Below, piece by piece: positions 16,842-27,500 of a DNA stretch of 64,000 nucleotides (its first letter is position 1; every line of letters begins with the position of its first letter). The position numbers and the translations under genes were made by a program. The stretch is from Sphingopyxis sp. LC363 (GTDB lineage: Bacteria; Pseudomonadota; Alphaproteobacteria; Sphingomonadales; Sphingomonadaceae), in the NCBI RefSeq assembly GCF_000756385.1, contig NZ_JNFC01000004.1:1-64000 (forward strand). The letters run 5' to 3'. The notes under the pieces were generated by a model, which saw only the letters and a program-made list of their open reading frames with translations, searched no databases and was not told where the DNA came from.

Positions 16842-19800
16842 TTACCGCGCCAACAATCCGCGCGCCTGCCCGGCGATGTGCGACAGCATCGCGCCATTGG
16901 GGTTCGGAATCATCCGCGCGCGGTCGACGGTGCTGCGGAACTGTTCGACGCGCGGGGCATGGTCGGCGAGCCATTTGGTCACCGCCGCGTCGAGATCGCC
17001 CTTCGGCAGCTGGCCAAGGAAGGCCAGCCGCATCTGCTGGAAATCGCGCGCGAGGCTGTTGACGAGCAGGCGTTCCCACGGATCGGCGGGGCTCATATGC
17101 GCCGCGAGCGTTTGCGCCCAGTCGAGCCCGAGCGCTTCGCCCAGATGGGTGAAGGCGCGCGTCACCGCGACCTCGTCGTCGCCGCGGCGTTCGGCGAGGT
17201 CGACGATGCCGATCGCGCCGTCGGTCTTGAACAGCCGGACGACCGCGGCGGTCAGCGTCTCGGGCGCCCCGGCGTCGAGCAATTGCTGCGCGAGCATATC
17301 CCACTGGCGCTTGACCGACGGGCTGAGCAGCGCGTCGACGCCCGCGGTCAGGCGATCGACGCCCGGCTCGAGCCGCGCGACGACAGGGCCCGGCTGCGAC
17401 AGGCTCTGGGTGACGCGGAGGAGATCGGCCATCTGCGAGGTCATCGCCGACGACGCTTGCGCGAAGAGCGACAGGCGGACGCCCTCGTCGATCTTGGCTT
17501 CGTCGAGCGCCTCCCAGATCGCCGGCATGTCGAGCAGGCGTTCGACCGCAACGAACGCTGCGGCGATGTCGCCGAGCGCGCAGCCTTCTTCCTCGACCAG
17601 CTCGAACGGATGGACGATGCCCATGCGGTTGATGATGCGGTTCGCGATCTTGGTCGCGATGATTTCGCGGCGCAGCTGGTGATCGGCGATCGCCGGCGCG
17701 AAGTCGCGCTGCATCTCGTCAGGGAAGGCCGCAGCGAGGTCGCCGCCAAGCGCCGGATCGTCGGGCAGGTCGCTGTTCTCGATCGCGTCCTGCAGCGCGA
17801 GCTTCGCGGTCGAGAGCAGCACCGCGAGTTCGGGGCGCGTCAGCCCGCGCCCTTCGCCCGCGCGGCGGAGGAGCTCGTCGTTCGCGGCGAGCCCCTCGAC
17901 CTTGCGGTCGAGCCGGCCGGCGCCCTCGAACGTCTCCATGATCCGCACCAGCGACGGCACCGCCGCAGAGCCGCCCTTTTCGGCGATCGACAGCGCGAGT
18001 GCCTGGAGCCGGTTATCCTCGAGCACGAGATCCGACACATTGTCGGTCATGCGCACGAGGAGCGCGTCGCGGTCGTCCTGGCTGAGGCGCCCTTCGGCCA
18101 TCTCGCGATTGAGCGCGATCTTGATATTGACCTCGTTATCCGAGCAGTCGACGCCCGCGCTGTTGTCGATGAAGTCGGTGTTGATCCGCCCGCCCTTCGC
18201 CGCGAAGGCGATGCGCGCGGCCTGCGTCACGCCGAGGTTCGCGCCCTCGCCGACCGCCTTGACGCGCAGATCCTCGGCATCGACGCGCAACGCGTCGTTC
18301 GCGGGATCGCCGACCTCGGCATTATTCTGGCTCGCGGCCTTCACATAGGTGCCGATACCGCCGAACCAGAGCAGGTCGACTGGCGCCTTCAGGATAGCCG
18401 AGATCAGCGAGCCCGGGTCGATTTCGCTGACCGACAGGCCGAGCAGCGCCTGCACCTCGGGGGAGAGCGGTATGCTCTTCTGGCTGCGCGGGAAGACGCC
18501 GCCGCCCTTCGAGATCAGCTTCTTGTCATAATCGTCCCAGCTCGAACGCGGCAGGTTGAACATCCGGTCGCGTTCTTTCCAGCTTTTCGCCGGATCGGGA
18601 TCGGGGTCGAGGAAGATATGGCGGTGGTCGAAGGCAGCGGTGAGCTGGATCGCCTTCGACAGCAGCATGCCGTTGCCGAATACGTCGCCCGACATGTCGC
18701 CGCAACCGGCGACGCGGATCGTGTCGGTCTGCACGTCGACGCCCATTTCGGCGAAGTGGCGCTGGACCGAAATCCACGCGCCCTTGGCGGTGATGCCCAT
18801 CGCCTTGTGGTCATAACCCTTCGACCCGCCGCTCGCGAACGCATCGCCGAGCCAGAAATCGCGCTCCATCGCGAGCGCATTGGCGACGTCGGAGAAGGTC
18901 GCGGTCCCCTTGTCGGCGGCGACGACAAAATAAGGATCGTCGCCGTCGAGGATTGCCACGCCCTTCGGATGCACGACCTTGCCGCCGACCAGATTGTCGG
19001 TGATCGACAGGAGCGAGCGGATGAAGATGCGATAGCATTCGGTGCCCTCGGCGAACCAGGCGTCGCGGTCGAGCGACACGTCGGGCAGCGCCTTGGGATA
19101 GAAGCCGCCCTTCGCGCCGGTCGGCACGATGACGGCGTTCTTGACGCGCTGCGCCTTCATCAGGCCGAGAATTTCGGTGCGGAAGTCGTCGCGGCGATCG
19201 GACCAGCGCAGCCCGCCGCGCGCGACCGGGCCGGCGCGCAGATGGACGCCCTCGACGCGCGGCGAATAGACCCACACCTCGCGCCACGGCAGCGGCTTGG
19301 GCAGGCCGGGGACGAGGCTCGAATCGATCTTGAACGCCAGCGCTTCCTCGGCCGCAGGGGCGAAGGCGTTGGTGCGCAGCGTCGCACCGATCACCGCGTG
19401 GAACAGGCGCAGGATGCGATCCTCGTCGATCGACTTGATGTCGGCGAAGTCGGCGAGGATCTCGGCTTCGAGCGCCTCGGCGCGCTTGGCATCGCGCGCC
19501 TTGGGGTCGTGGAGAGCACGGAAACGCTCGATCAGCGCCGCCGTCAGCTTGGGCGCATGGCGCAGCGCGCTGACCACCGTGTCCATGCCATAGGCCGAGC
19601 CGCCCTGCCGCAAATAGCGGAACCAGGCGCGCAGCCACACGATCGCGCGCGGGTCGGTCTGGTTGGTGAGCACCAATTCGTTGAACGCGTCATTCTCGGC
19701 GCGGCCTCCCAGCACCGCCGTGATCGCGCCTTCGAGCACCTCGGCATAAGGAAGCAGCGCGAGCTCGTCGACATTGGCGGGCAGCCGCAGCGTGAAATCG

Positions 19801-21560
19801 TGGATGACGATCGCCGACTCGTCTTCGTCCTCGGCGCCCGGCGTGCGGCCTTGCAGCGTGGTCGGGATTTCCTCGAGCACTTCGAAGCCGAAATGTTCGA
19901 GCGCGGGAACGACGTCGGACAGCGCCAGCGGGCCGGCGGCGCTGTAGACCTTGAGCCGCAGCCGGTCGTCGCCGTCGAGGCTCTTCCGCGCGAGCCGCAC
20001 GCTGCGCGGATTGCCCGCGTCGAGATCGCGCAGGCGCAGGATGTCGCGCGCGGCTTCCTCGGGGTTATAGAGGTTGCGGTAGTTGGGCGGGAAAGTCGGC
20101 GCAAAGCGCGCCGCGAGCGCCGCCGCGCGGCCCGGGTCGCCGCGCTTCGCCAGCGCCGCCTCGACCTCGGGCTGCCAGCCGCGCACCATCTGTTCGAGCT
20201 GCGCGTTGAGCGCCTCGGTATCGGGAACGACGCCGCCGCTCCTGAGGTCGAGCGTATAGCGCAGCAGTGCCGCACCGCCGTCTTCGAGCACCATCGTCCA
20301 GCCGATGACTCCCGCTTTGGCCTCGCGCACCAACAGGCTCTCGACCGCGAGGCGGCGGCCGGTCGAGACTTCGTCGCGCGGCAGCCAGACGAAGGCGAAC
20401 AGGTGGCGGCCGAGCGCGCTCTGCACCGTCACCAGCTTGGGCCGCGGCCGATCGGTGATCGACATCGAGGTCAGCACCAAGGCTTCGAGCGAAGCCGAGT
20501 CGAACGCGATCAGCAAATCATGCGGAAGCGCGGTGAGCGCATGGGCGAGCGCCTTGCCCGCATGGCCCGTCGGATCGAAGCCGAATTTCGCCATCAGTGC
20601 TTCGAGCTGCGCGCGCAGCACCGGCACCTTTGCCGGCGGCGACGACAAGGCCTGACTGGTCCACAGGCCGGCGTGGATCGACAGGCGTTCGACCTTATTT
20701 CCCTTCAATTCTGGGACAACGACGAGGTCAAGCAGCACGCGGCGATGGACCGCCGACAGCCGGTTCGACTTGATCAGCAGCGGCGCGTGGCCTCCCCCCG
20801 CTTTTTCCCGGGCGTCGAACCAGGCAAAGGCGGCTTCGAGCGCCGCGGGCGACAGGAGCTGGCTGTCGCTGCTCTCGCTGATGCCCAGCGGATCCTGTGC
20901 CTTGCCATCGCGCGTGCGCCATTCGTGGCCGAGCTGGGTCATCGATCCGCCCTCGAACCAGCGCAGCAGCTCGGCGCCTTCGCCGTCGACGCGCATCGCG
21001 GCGTCGGCGAGCATCGCGGCGCGCATCGCTCGCCAGTCGCGCACCGCGGCGCGCACGTCGCGCAGCGCCGCTTCGAGGCCGTCGAGCAGGCGCCGACGCG
21101 CGCGCGCGTCGCCGCGCTCGAGTTCCATATAAATGACCGACTCACGCGTTCCGCCTTCGCCGGCTTCCTGCAGATGCCCCTTCGCATCGCGCTTCACCGC
21201 GACGACGGGGTGAAGGATGCGGTGAACGGCGAGCCCCTGCGCCGCGACCGCCTGCGAAGTCGAATCGACGAGGAAGGGCATGTCGTCGTTGATGATGGCA
21301 AGCCGCATCCGGCGATCGGTGCCGTCGGCGGCGATCGGTTCGAGCAGCAGCGACGGCGTTTCGGCGGTGCGGTCGAGCGCGGCGCGCGCTGCGAACTGGC
21401 TCGCGTCGGCCAGTGCGGCCTCGTCCATATCGTCGCCCTCGCCCGGCAGCGCGCTGCCGGCGAGCGCGGCCAGATAGGCGGCGGAGACTTTTGGGGGGAT
21501 TTTGACGGTGGAGGGGGTCGGCGTGTCCGTTTCCGGCGTATCGGACAGTTTCTGAGACAT
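16842..21560 (-). CDS. gdhB: NAD-specific glutamate dehydrogenase, large (180-kDa) type
   Basis: About 1,572 residues, the size of the large bacterial GDH family (Bac_GDH, GDH-180), which deaminates glutamate to 2-oxoglutarate. The N-terminal half carries the long regulatory region (WTSQALSSPPAKVPVLRAQLEALMAKFGFD). The catalytic core has PVARGGLRWSDRRDDFRTEILGLMKAQRVKN, VIVPTGAKGGFYPK with the substrate Lys, the VAGCGDMSGDVFGNGML nucleotide loop, and ADFIDNSAGVDCSDNEVN-like motifs downstream. Start: MSQKLSDTPE is preferred; an ATG four codons upstream is equally possible, and neither has a clear Shine-Dalgarno. The 174 bases upstream separate it from the PAS gene. The symbol follows usage for this family. 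Confidence 0.93.
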   Translation of the reverse strand: MSQKLSDTPETDTPTPSTVKIPPKVSAAYLAALAGSALPGEGDDMDEAALADASQFAARAALDRTAETPSLLLEPIAADGTDRRMRLAIINDDMPFLVDSTSQAVAAQGLAVHRILHPVVAVKRDAKGHLQEAGEGGTRESVIYMELERGDARARRRLLDGLEAALRDVRAAVRDWRAMRAAMLADAAMRVDGEGAELLRWFEGGSMTQLGHEWRTRDGKAQDPLGISESSDSQLLSPAALEAAFAWFDAREKAGGGHAPLLIKSNRLSAVHRRVLLDLVVVPELKGNKVERLSIHAGLWTSQALSSPPAKVPVLRAQLEALMAKFGFDPTGHAGKALAHALTALPHDLLIAFDSASLEALVLTSMSITDRPRPKLVTVQSALGRHLFAFVWLPRDEVSTGRRLAVESLLVREAKAGVIGWTMVLEDGGAALLRYTLDLRSGGVVPDTEALNAQLEQMVRGWQPEVEAALAKRGDPGRAAALAARFAPTFPPNYRNLYNPEEAARDILRLRDLDAGNPRSVRLARKSLDGDDRLRLKVYSAAGPLALSDVVPALEHFGFEVLEEIPTTLQGRTPGAEDEDESAIVIHDFTLRLPANVDELALLPYAEVLEGAITAVLGGRAENDAFNELVLTNQTDPRAIVWLRAWFRYLRQGGSAYGMDTVVSALRHAPKLTAALIERFRALHDPKARDAKRAEALEAEILADFADIKSIDEDRILRLFHAVIGATLRTNAFAPAAEEALAFKIDSSLVPGLPKPLPWREVWVYSPRVEGVHLRAGPVARGGLRWSDRRDDFRTEILGLMKAQRVKNAVIVPTGAKGGFYPKALPDVSLDRDAWFAEGTECYRIFIRSLLSITDNLVGGKVVHPKGVAILDGDDPYFVVAADKGTATFSDVANALAMERDFWLGDAFASGGSKGYDHKAMGITAKGAWISVQRHFAEMGVDVQTDTIRVAGCGDMSGDVFGNGMLLSKAIQLTAAFDHRHIFLDPDPDPAKSWKERDRMFNLPRSSWDDYDKKLISKGGGVFPRSQKSIPLSPEVQALLGLSVSEIDPGSLISAILKAPVDLLWFGGIGTYVKAASQNNAEVGDPANDALRVDAEDLRVKAVGEGANLGVTQAARIAFAAKGGRINTDFIDNSAGVDCSDNEVNIKIALNREMAEGRLSQDDRDALLVRMTDNVSDLVLEDNRLQALALSIAEKGGSAAVPSLVRIMETFEGAGRLDRKVEGLAANDELLRRAGEGRGLTRPELAVLLSTAKLALQDAIENSDLPDDPALGGDLAAAFPDEMQRDFAPAIADHQLRREIIATKIANRIINRMGIVHPFELVEEEGCALGDIAAAFVAVERLLDMPAIWEALDEAKIDEGVRLSLFAQASSAMTSQMADLLRVTQSLSQPGPVVARLEPGVDRLTAGVDALLSPSVKRQWDMLAQQLLDAGAPETLTAAVVRLFKTDGAIGIVDLAERRGDDEVAVTRAFTHLGEALGLDWAQTLAAHMSPADPWERLLVNSLARDFQQMRLAFLGQLPKGDLDAAVTKWLADHAPRVEQFRSTVDRARMIPNPNGAMLSHIAGQARGLLAR

Positions 21561-21734
21561 AAAATGCAGCATCCCGAACCAAAGAGGGGGATCCCAGCCG
21601 ACGATCGGCGGGGGTCCGTTCGCTGCGCCTCCTATGCGCCCGAGCGGCGCGCGGCTCAAGGCCTCGTTCGCGGCCCCGCGTAAAAATATTTCAATTTTGG
21701 GATTGTCTGTTGCGTGAACGCTATCAAGCGCCGT

Positions 21735-23066
21735 TCAGCCGCCGGGGGTAATCGCGACCGCCTTTTTCGCGAGTTTCGCGACCAGCGCCGGATCGTCGGC
21801 CGCCTTGGCGACGATCCCGATATGGCCGCCGGGCATCGCACGCGCGATCAGCACGACGAATTCGGCGTCGCCGGCATCATGTTCGAGGATCAGTGCGGGC
21901 TGCGCGCGGCGCAGCGCTTCGAGCTTCGCGTTCGCCCGCTCGCCGCTCTCAGCCGGCTTGCGGCGCGCACGCGCGTCCTTGACGAGACCCTTGAGCCCGC
22001 CCGGATAGCGATCGAGATAGGCGGCGAGTTCGCCGCGACCGACCGCCTGATCCTTTGCGTGGCCGAGCACGCAGGCATATTCGGCGACCCGCGTCTTGTC
22101 ATAGGCGGCGCCGAAGACCAGCTTCACGATCGGCGTCATCGGCGCGCGATCCTGCACCGTCAGCCCGGCGTCGTCGAGCAGCGCGGCGAAGGCTTCGGGC
22201 TGCGCGTCGGCCGCCAGCGCGAAATCCCATGCCTTGCCGACCGCCTGATAGAGCGCACCACGGCTCCGGCTGTCGGCGGCGACGGCCCGCTCGGCGGTTT
22301 CGCGCGCGAGCGCGAGCCAGTCGGCGAGTTCGGCGTCCGCGCCCGGATCGGCCGCGACATCGTCGTCGACCGACAGGTCGACAGAAAAATCACCCTCGCC
22401 CTGCAGCGCGGCAAAGCCGGGAGCGGCGTCGACATCGTCGCCCAGATGCCCCGAGTCGGGGCCGTCGGCCCACACCGGCACCGGCGCGGTCAGCGGTGCG
22501 GCGCTGCGCAGCGCTTGTTCGACCGACAATTGCAGTTCCTCGGCCTGATCGGCGGGGGCCGCTTCCTTCCAGTTGATCACCCCCATGATGAAATCGATCG
22601 TGTCGTCGTCGGACGAAAAGGGCAGCAATATGCCGCGGTACATGATCGTGACGCCGCGATCGCTCTCATACTCGGCCTCGAAGCCGATCGGCGCGCGGTT
22701 GGCGATGATCTGCAGATAATGGTCGGTCAGGCGTGACAGCAGCGAACGGCCGGGAATCTGGCTGATATAATGGACATCCTCGTCGATCTGCGACTCGGTA
22801 CGAAGGGTCTCGCCGATATAGGCCAAGCCCGGATTTTCGACGCCCGCGGTAAAGTCGAGCAGCACCGAATAAGGCCCGAAATCGGCGCTCTCGAGATCGA
22901 GGTCCTCGACCGAAGGATAAGCGCGATCGCCGAGCAGCGACGCCCAGTAATTATAGGCCCTGACCTGCATCCGCCGTTCATCGACGCCGACCGACGCGGG
23001 CGCATCGATCGCCCCATCCTCCTGGTCGTGGCTGCCCGAAAGCAGGCCGCGCATGCTGTCCATCAT
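21735..23066 (-). CDS. PAS_5-type domain protein, C-terminal part of unknown function
   Basis: 443 residues. Residues about 30-175 resemble the PAS_5 domain (YWASLLGDRAYPSVEDLDLESADFG, then DYxxI-like RLTDHYLQIIANRAPIGFEAEYE and the strand VTIMYRGILLPFSSDDDTIDFIMGVINW), found in alphaproteobacterial proteins such as MopJ. The remaining 270 residues are Ala-rich and acidic, with no domain I recognise; a helical region near 330-420 has many Arg/Lys and the segment ALILEHDAGDAEFVVLIARAMPGGH. No output domain such as kinase or GGDEF is seen. It stands alone between two unrelated operons. Confidence 0.65.
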   Translation of the reverse strand: MMDSMRGLLSGSHDQEDGAIDAPASVGVDERRMQVRAYNYWASLLGDRAYPSVEDLDLESADFGPYSVLLDFTAGVENPGLAYIGETLRTESQIDEDVHYISQIPGRSLLSRLTDHYLQIIANRAPIGFEAEYESDRGVTIMYRGILLPFSSDDDTIDFIMGVINWKEAAPADQAEELQLSVEQALRSAAPLTAPVPVWADGPDSGHLGDDVDAAPGFAALQGEGDFSVDLSVDDDVAADPGADAELADWLALARETAERAVAADSRSRGALYQAVGKAWDFALAADAQPEAFAALLDDAGLTVQDRAPMTPIVKLVFGAAYDKTRVAEYACVLGHAKDQAVGRGELAAYLDRYPGGLKGLVKDARARRKPAESGERANAKLEALRRAQPALILEHDAGDAEFVVLIARAMPGGHIGIVAKAADDPALVAKLAKKAVAITPGG

Positions 23067-23162
23067 TTATCCCCAGCCATAAATATCGGTAAACCTTATG
23101 CACCGGGACTGGTAAAAGCGGCGTAAACGATGGTGGGGGCGCGGCGCCGGGCCCGCGCAGCC

Positions 23163-24572
23163 TTAACTCGACCAGCCCCCTGCAAGCGCGCGGAACAGCG
23201 CGACTTGGCGCCGCGAGATCTGTCCGTCCTGCGCCGCGAGCACCGCTTCGGTTTCGGCGAAGGTGCGTTCGGCGTCGAGCCATTCGAGCGAATCCGACGC
23301 GCCTTCCTGCCGCTTCGCGCGCACGATCCGCGCCGCGCGTTCGGCCTGGTCGCGCGCGGCGCGCAGCGCCTGCCTTTGTTCGAGCGACCGTGCGTAGGAC
23401 GAGAGCGCCGTCTCGGTCTCCTCGAGCGCGCGCAGCACGGTGCCGTCGAATTCGGCGAGGGACGCCTGCGTGTCGGCCTCGGCCGCCGCGATTCGCGCCC
23501 GCGCGGGTTCCTGATTCGGGAAGGCCCAGTTGAGCAAAGGGCCGAGCAGCCAGCGCAGCGGCCCTCCGCCGAACACGTCGCCGAAACCGGTACCGGTCGA
23601 GCCCGCCGAAGCGCCGAGCGTGATGCGCGGATAGAGATCCGCCGTCGCGACGCCGATGCGCGCGGTGTCGGCGGCGAGGCGGCGCTCGGCGGCGCGAATG
23701 TCGGGACGGCGCTTCAATAGCGCCGCCCCATCACCGACCGGGATGGGATCGGTGATTTCGAGGCTGATGTTGCGGTCGCCCGCGATGGCGGGGAGCGCAG
23801 CGGGCGCGCGACCGGTCAGAGTCGCGAGGCGGAAAAGTGCAGCCTGCCGCTCGGCCTCGATGGAGGGAATGTCCGCGGCGCGCTGGTCGCGGAGCGTCGT
23901 GATGCGCGCAACGTCGAGCCCGGTCGCCATGCCGACCTCCTTGCGCCGCTCGGTGAGTTTCACCTGCTGATCGAGCAGGTCAACGATCCGCCGCGCGACG
24001 TCGAGCCGCGCGGCGCCCGATGCGGCGTCCGCATAGGCTTGCGTCGTATCGGCGGCGACGATCACGCGCACCGCGTCGGCGTTGGCTTCGGCGGCTTCGG
24101 CGTCGCCGCGCGCGGCCTCGACCGAACGGCTCACGCGGCCGAACAGGTCGGCCTCATAGGAAATATTGGCGCCGACATCGACGGTCCAATCCTCGCGGTC
24201 GGCGCCCGGAAGGCGCTGGCCCGCGGGGTTGCGGCCGTAATTGGCACCCGCGCCGATCTCGCCCTGCGGCAGCCGGTCGGCGCGCGCGCCGCGCAGCGCC
24301 GCGCGCGCCCTGGCGATGTTCGCGACCGCAACACGCACATCCGTATTGTTGGCGAGCGCATCGGCAACGAGCCCGTCGAGCACGGGATCGTCATAGAGGC
24401 GCCACCAGTCGGCCGCGACGGGCGCGAGCGACACCGCGGGACTGTTCGCCGAAACGAAGGCCCCCGTCGCGGCGGGCGCCGCCGCCGATTGCGGCGCCTT
24501 GTAATCGGGGCCGACCGCGCAGGCGGCGAGCGCGAGCGCCGAAGCGGCGGTGACGAGATTGCGGAGCGTCAT
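23163..24572 (-). CDS. RND efflux outer-membrane lipoprotein, NodT/OprM family
   Basis: 469-residue TolC-like channel. The signal MTLRNLVTAASALALAACAVGPDY ends in lipobox LAAC and the family opening VGPDYKAP. Two outer-membrane-efflux repeats follow (RARAALRGARADRLPQ and QASLAEFDGTVLRALEETETAL). It is the last gene of the adaptor-permease-channel set and starts 11 bases after the permease stop. It completes a tripartite pump spanning both membranes. Confidence 0.93.
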   Translation of the reverse strand: MTLRNLVTAASALALAACAVGPDYKAPQSAAAPAATGAFVSANSPAVSLAPVAADWWRLYDDPVLDGLVADALANNTDVRVAVANIARARAALRGARADRLPQGEIGAGANYGRNPAGQRLPGADREDWTVDVGANISYEADLFGRVSRSVEAARGDAEAAEANADAVRVIVAADTTQAYADAASGAARLDVARRIVDLLDQQVKLTERRKEVGMATGLDVARITTLRDQRAADIPSIEAERQAALFRLATLTGRAPAALPAIAGDRNISLEITDPIPVGDGAALLKRRPDIRAAERRLAADTARIGVATADLYPRITLGASAGSTGTGFGDVFGGGPLRWLLGPLLNWAFPNQEPARARIAAAEADTQASLAEFDGTVLRALEETETALSSYARSLEQRQALRAARDQAERAARIVRAKRQEGASDSLEWLDAERTFAETEAVLAAQDGQISRRQVALFRALAGGWSS

Positions 24573-24583
24573 TGTTTTTCTCC

Positions 24584-27500
24584 TTATTCCGCGGGCACGG
24601 GCAGCGCCGTGCCATGGTCGTCATCTCCGCGCTTGCGCCGCGCGGCGAACCAGTCGCCGAGCGCGCGGCAGACGACGTAGAAGGTCGGCGTGAAGATAAG
24701 GCCGAACGCCGTCACCCCGAGCATGCCGAAGAACACCGCAGTGCCGAGCGCTTGGCGCAGTTCCGCGCCCGCCCCGCTCGCGATGAGCAGCGGTACCGCG
24801 CCGAGGATGAAGGCAAAGCTCGTCATCAGGATCGGGCGCAGACGGTCGCGCGCGGCGCGCACCGCGGCGTCGATCGGCGACAGCCCGTCCTGTTCCTCGG
24901 CCTGCTTGGCGAATTCGACGATCAGGATCGCATTTTTCGCCGCAAGCGCGATGAGCACGACGAGCCCGATCTGCGTCAGGACGTTGTTGTCCATGCCGCG
25001 CAGATTCACCCCGATCATCGCCGCGAGCAGACACATCGGCACGATCAGGATGATCGCCAATGGCAGCACGAGGCTTTCATACTGGGCGGCGAGCACGAGG
25101 AAGACGAACAGCACCGCGAGCGCGAAGACGATCCCCGCGGTGTTCGCGGCCGCCTTTTGCTGGAAGGCAATGCCCGTCCATTCGGTGCCGTAACCCGCCG
25201 GGAGCGACTCGCTCGCGAGCTTTTCCATCGTCGTCAGCGATGCGCCCGACGACGAACCCGGGGCGGTGTCGCCGTCGATCTCGACCGCGGGGAAGAGGTT
25301 GTAGCGCGTGACGCGGTACGGCCCCGTGCGGTCCTCGAAGTTCGCGACCGACCCGATCGGCACCATCGCGCCCGAATCGGACCGCGTGCGCAGGTTCGCG
25401 ATATCGGAGACGCTCTGGCGGAACGGTGCATCGGCCTGCGCGGTGACGCGGTAGGTGCGGCCGAGCAGGTTGAAGTCGTTCACGAAAGCCGAGCCGAGAT
25501 AGACCTGCAAGGCCTCGAACACCCGCTCGGGCGGGACGCCGAGCGCATTCGCCTTCGCCCGGTCGATGTCGGCGAAAACGCGCGGATTGGTCGGGTCGAA
25601 GAAGGTGAAGACGTTCGCAAGGCCGGGGGTCTGGTTCGCCTTGCCGATCAGATTGTTCACCTTGTTCGCAAGCGCCGCATAGCCGTGGCCGCCGCGATCC
25701 TGCACGACCATCCGGTAGCCGCCCGCCGAGCCGATGCCTTGGATCAGCGGCGGCGGGATGATCACGATCTGCGCCTCGGTGATGTCGGCGGTGCGCTTGC
25801 GCGCCTCGTTGATGATGTCGTCGAACTTGACGCCCAGCTTCTTGCGCTCCTCGAAGGATTTGAGCGGGAAGTAAGCGGCGGCCGAGTTCGGCGCGAGCGT
25901 CTGTGACGGGCCGTCGAAGCCCGCGAGCATCACCGACCCGAGCACACCGTCGACGGGCAGCACGCGCCGCGCGACCTTTTGCAGCACTTCGTCGGTGCGT
26001 TCGACCGAAGCGCCCGAAGGCAGCTTGGCGACGACGAGGAAATAGCCCTGGTCCTGCGCCGGAATGAACCCTGTCGGCGTCGCCCAGAACAGCCCGGCGG
26101 TTGCGGCGATGAGGCCCGCATAGGTGACCATCATCTTTTTGGGCGCGCGCACCAGCCGTGCGGTGAGCCGCGCATAGCCGTCGCTCATCCGCTCGAACGC
26201 GCGGTTGAACGCGTCTCCCGCGCGGCGGAGCATCTGCATGCCCCTGCCCTCGTTCGCCGGCGCCGAATGGCCGCGCAGCAGGATCGCCGCGAGTGCCGGC
26301 GACAGGGTCAGCGAGAGGATCAGCGAGATGATCGTCGCGGTCGAGATCGTCACCGCGAACTGCTGATAGAAGGCGCCTGACAGGCCGGTGAGGAACAGGG
26401 TCGGGACGAACACCGCGCAGAGTACGAGCACGATCGCGACCAATGCCGCCGACACCTCGTCCATTGAGGTGCGCGCGGCTTCGAGCGCCGACATGCCCTT
26501 TTCCAGATTGCGCTCGACATTCTCAACGACGACGATCGCGTCATCGACGACGATGCCGATCGCGAGCACGAGCCCGAAGAGCGACAAATTGTTGAGGCTG
26601 TAGCCGACCGCCGCGAGCACCGCGAAGGTGCCGATCAGCGACACCGGGATCGCGAGCACCGGAATGATCGCCGCGCGCCATTTCTGCAGGAAGACAAGGA
26701 TCACGATCACGACGAGCACGACGGCTTCGAGCAGCGTGTCCATCACCGCGTCGATCGACTGGGCGATGAATTCGGTGGGGTTGTAGATGACGCGATATTC
26801 GAGGCCCTTGGGGAAATTCTTTGCCGAAGCCGCCATTTCGGCCTCGACCGCTTCGGCGGCGGCGAGCGCGTTCGACCCCGGGCGCTGGAACACCGCCATG
26901 ATCACGGTCGGGTCGCCCGAGAGATAGGTGTTGCTGTTATAATCCGACGCGCCGAGCTCGACGCGTGCGACGTCCGACACGCGAACCTGCCGTCCGTCGG
27001 CATCGCTGCGGATGACGATATTGGCGAAATCCTTGGGATCGGAGAGGCGGCCCTGCGTTTCGACGTTGAGCTGGAAGTCGCTGCCATTGGCATAGGGGGG
27101 CTGGCCGAGCGTACCCGCGGCAACCTGCACATTCTCGCGCCGCAGCGCCGCGACGATCTCGCCCGCGGTCAGGTCGAGCGCGGCGGCGCGGCCGGGATCG
27201 ATCCACACGCGCATCGCATAGTCGCGGCTGCCGAACAGCCGCACGTCGCCGACGCCGTCGATACGGCTCAAACGGTCGCGGAGCTGGGTCAGCGCGTAGT
27301 TGGAGATATAGGCGCGATCGAGCGACTTGTCGGGAGAGACGAGGTTCACGACCATCAGGAAGTCGGGCGACGTCTTGCGCGTCACGACGCCGAGGCGCTG
27401 CACCGTTTCGGGCAGGCGCGGGGTTGCGATCGCGACGCGGTTCTGCACCAGCACCTGTGCGGCATCGAGGTCGGTGCCGATCTTGAAGGTGACGGTGATC

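Noticed and set aside
16878-21683. Open frame of about 1,600 codons antisense to the glutamate dehydrogenase gene
   Set aside because: High-GC codon use on the opposite strand keeps the complementary frame open. It is rich in Arg, Asp and His with no domain, and the sense frame is an unmistakable GDH.
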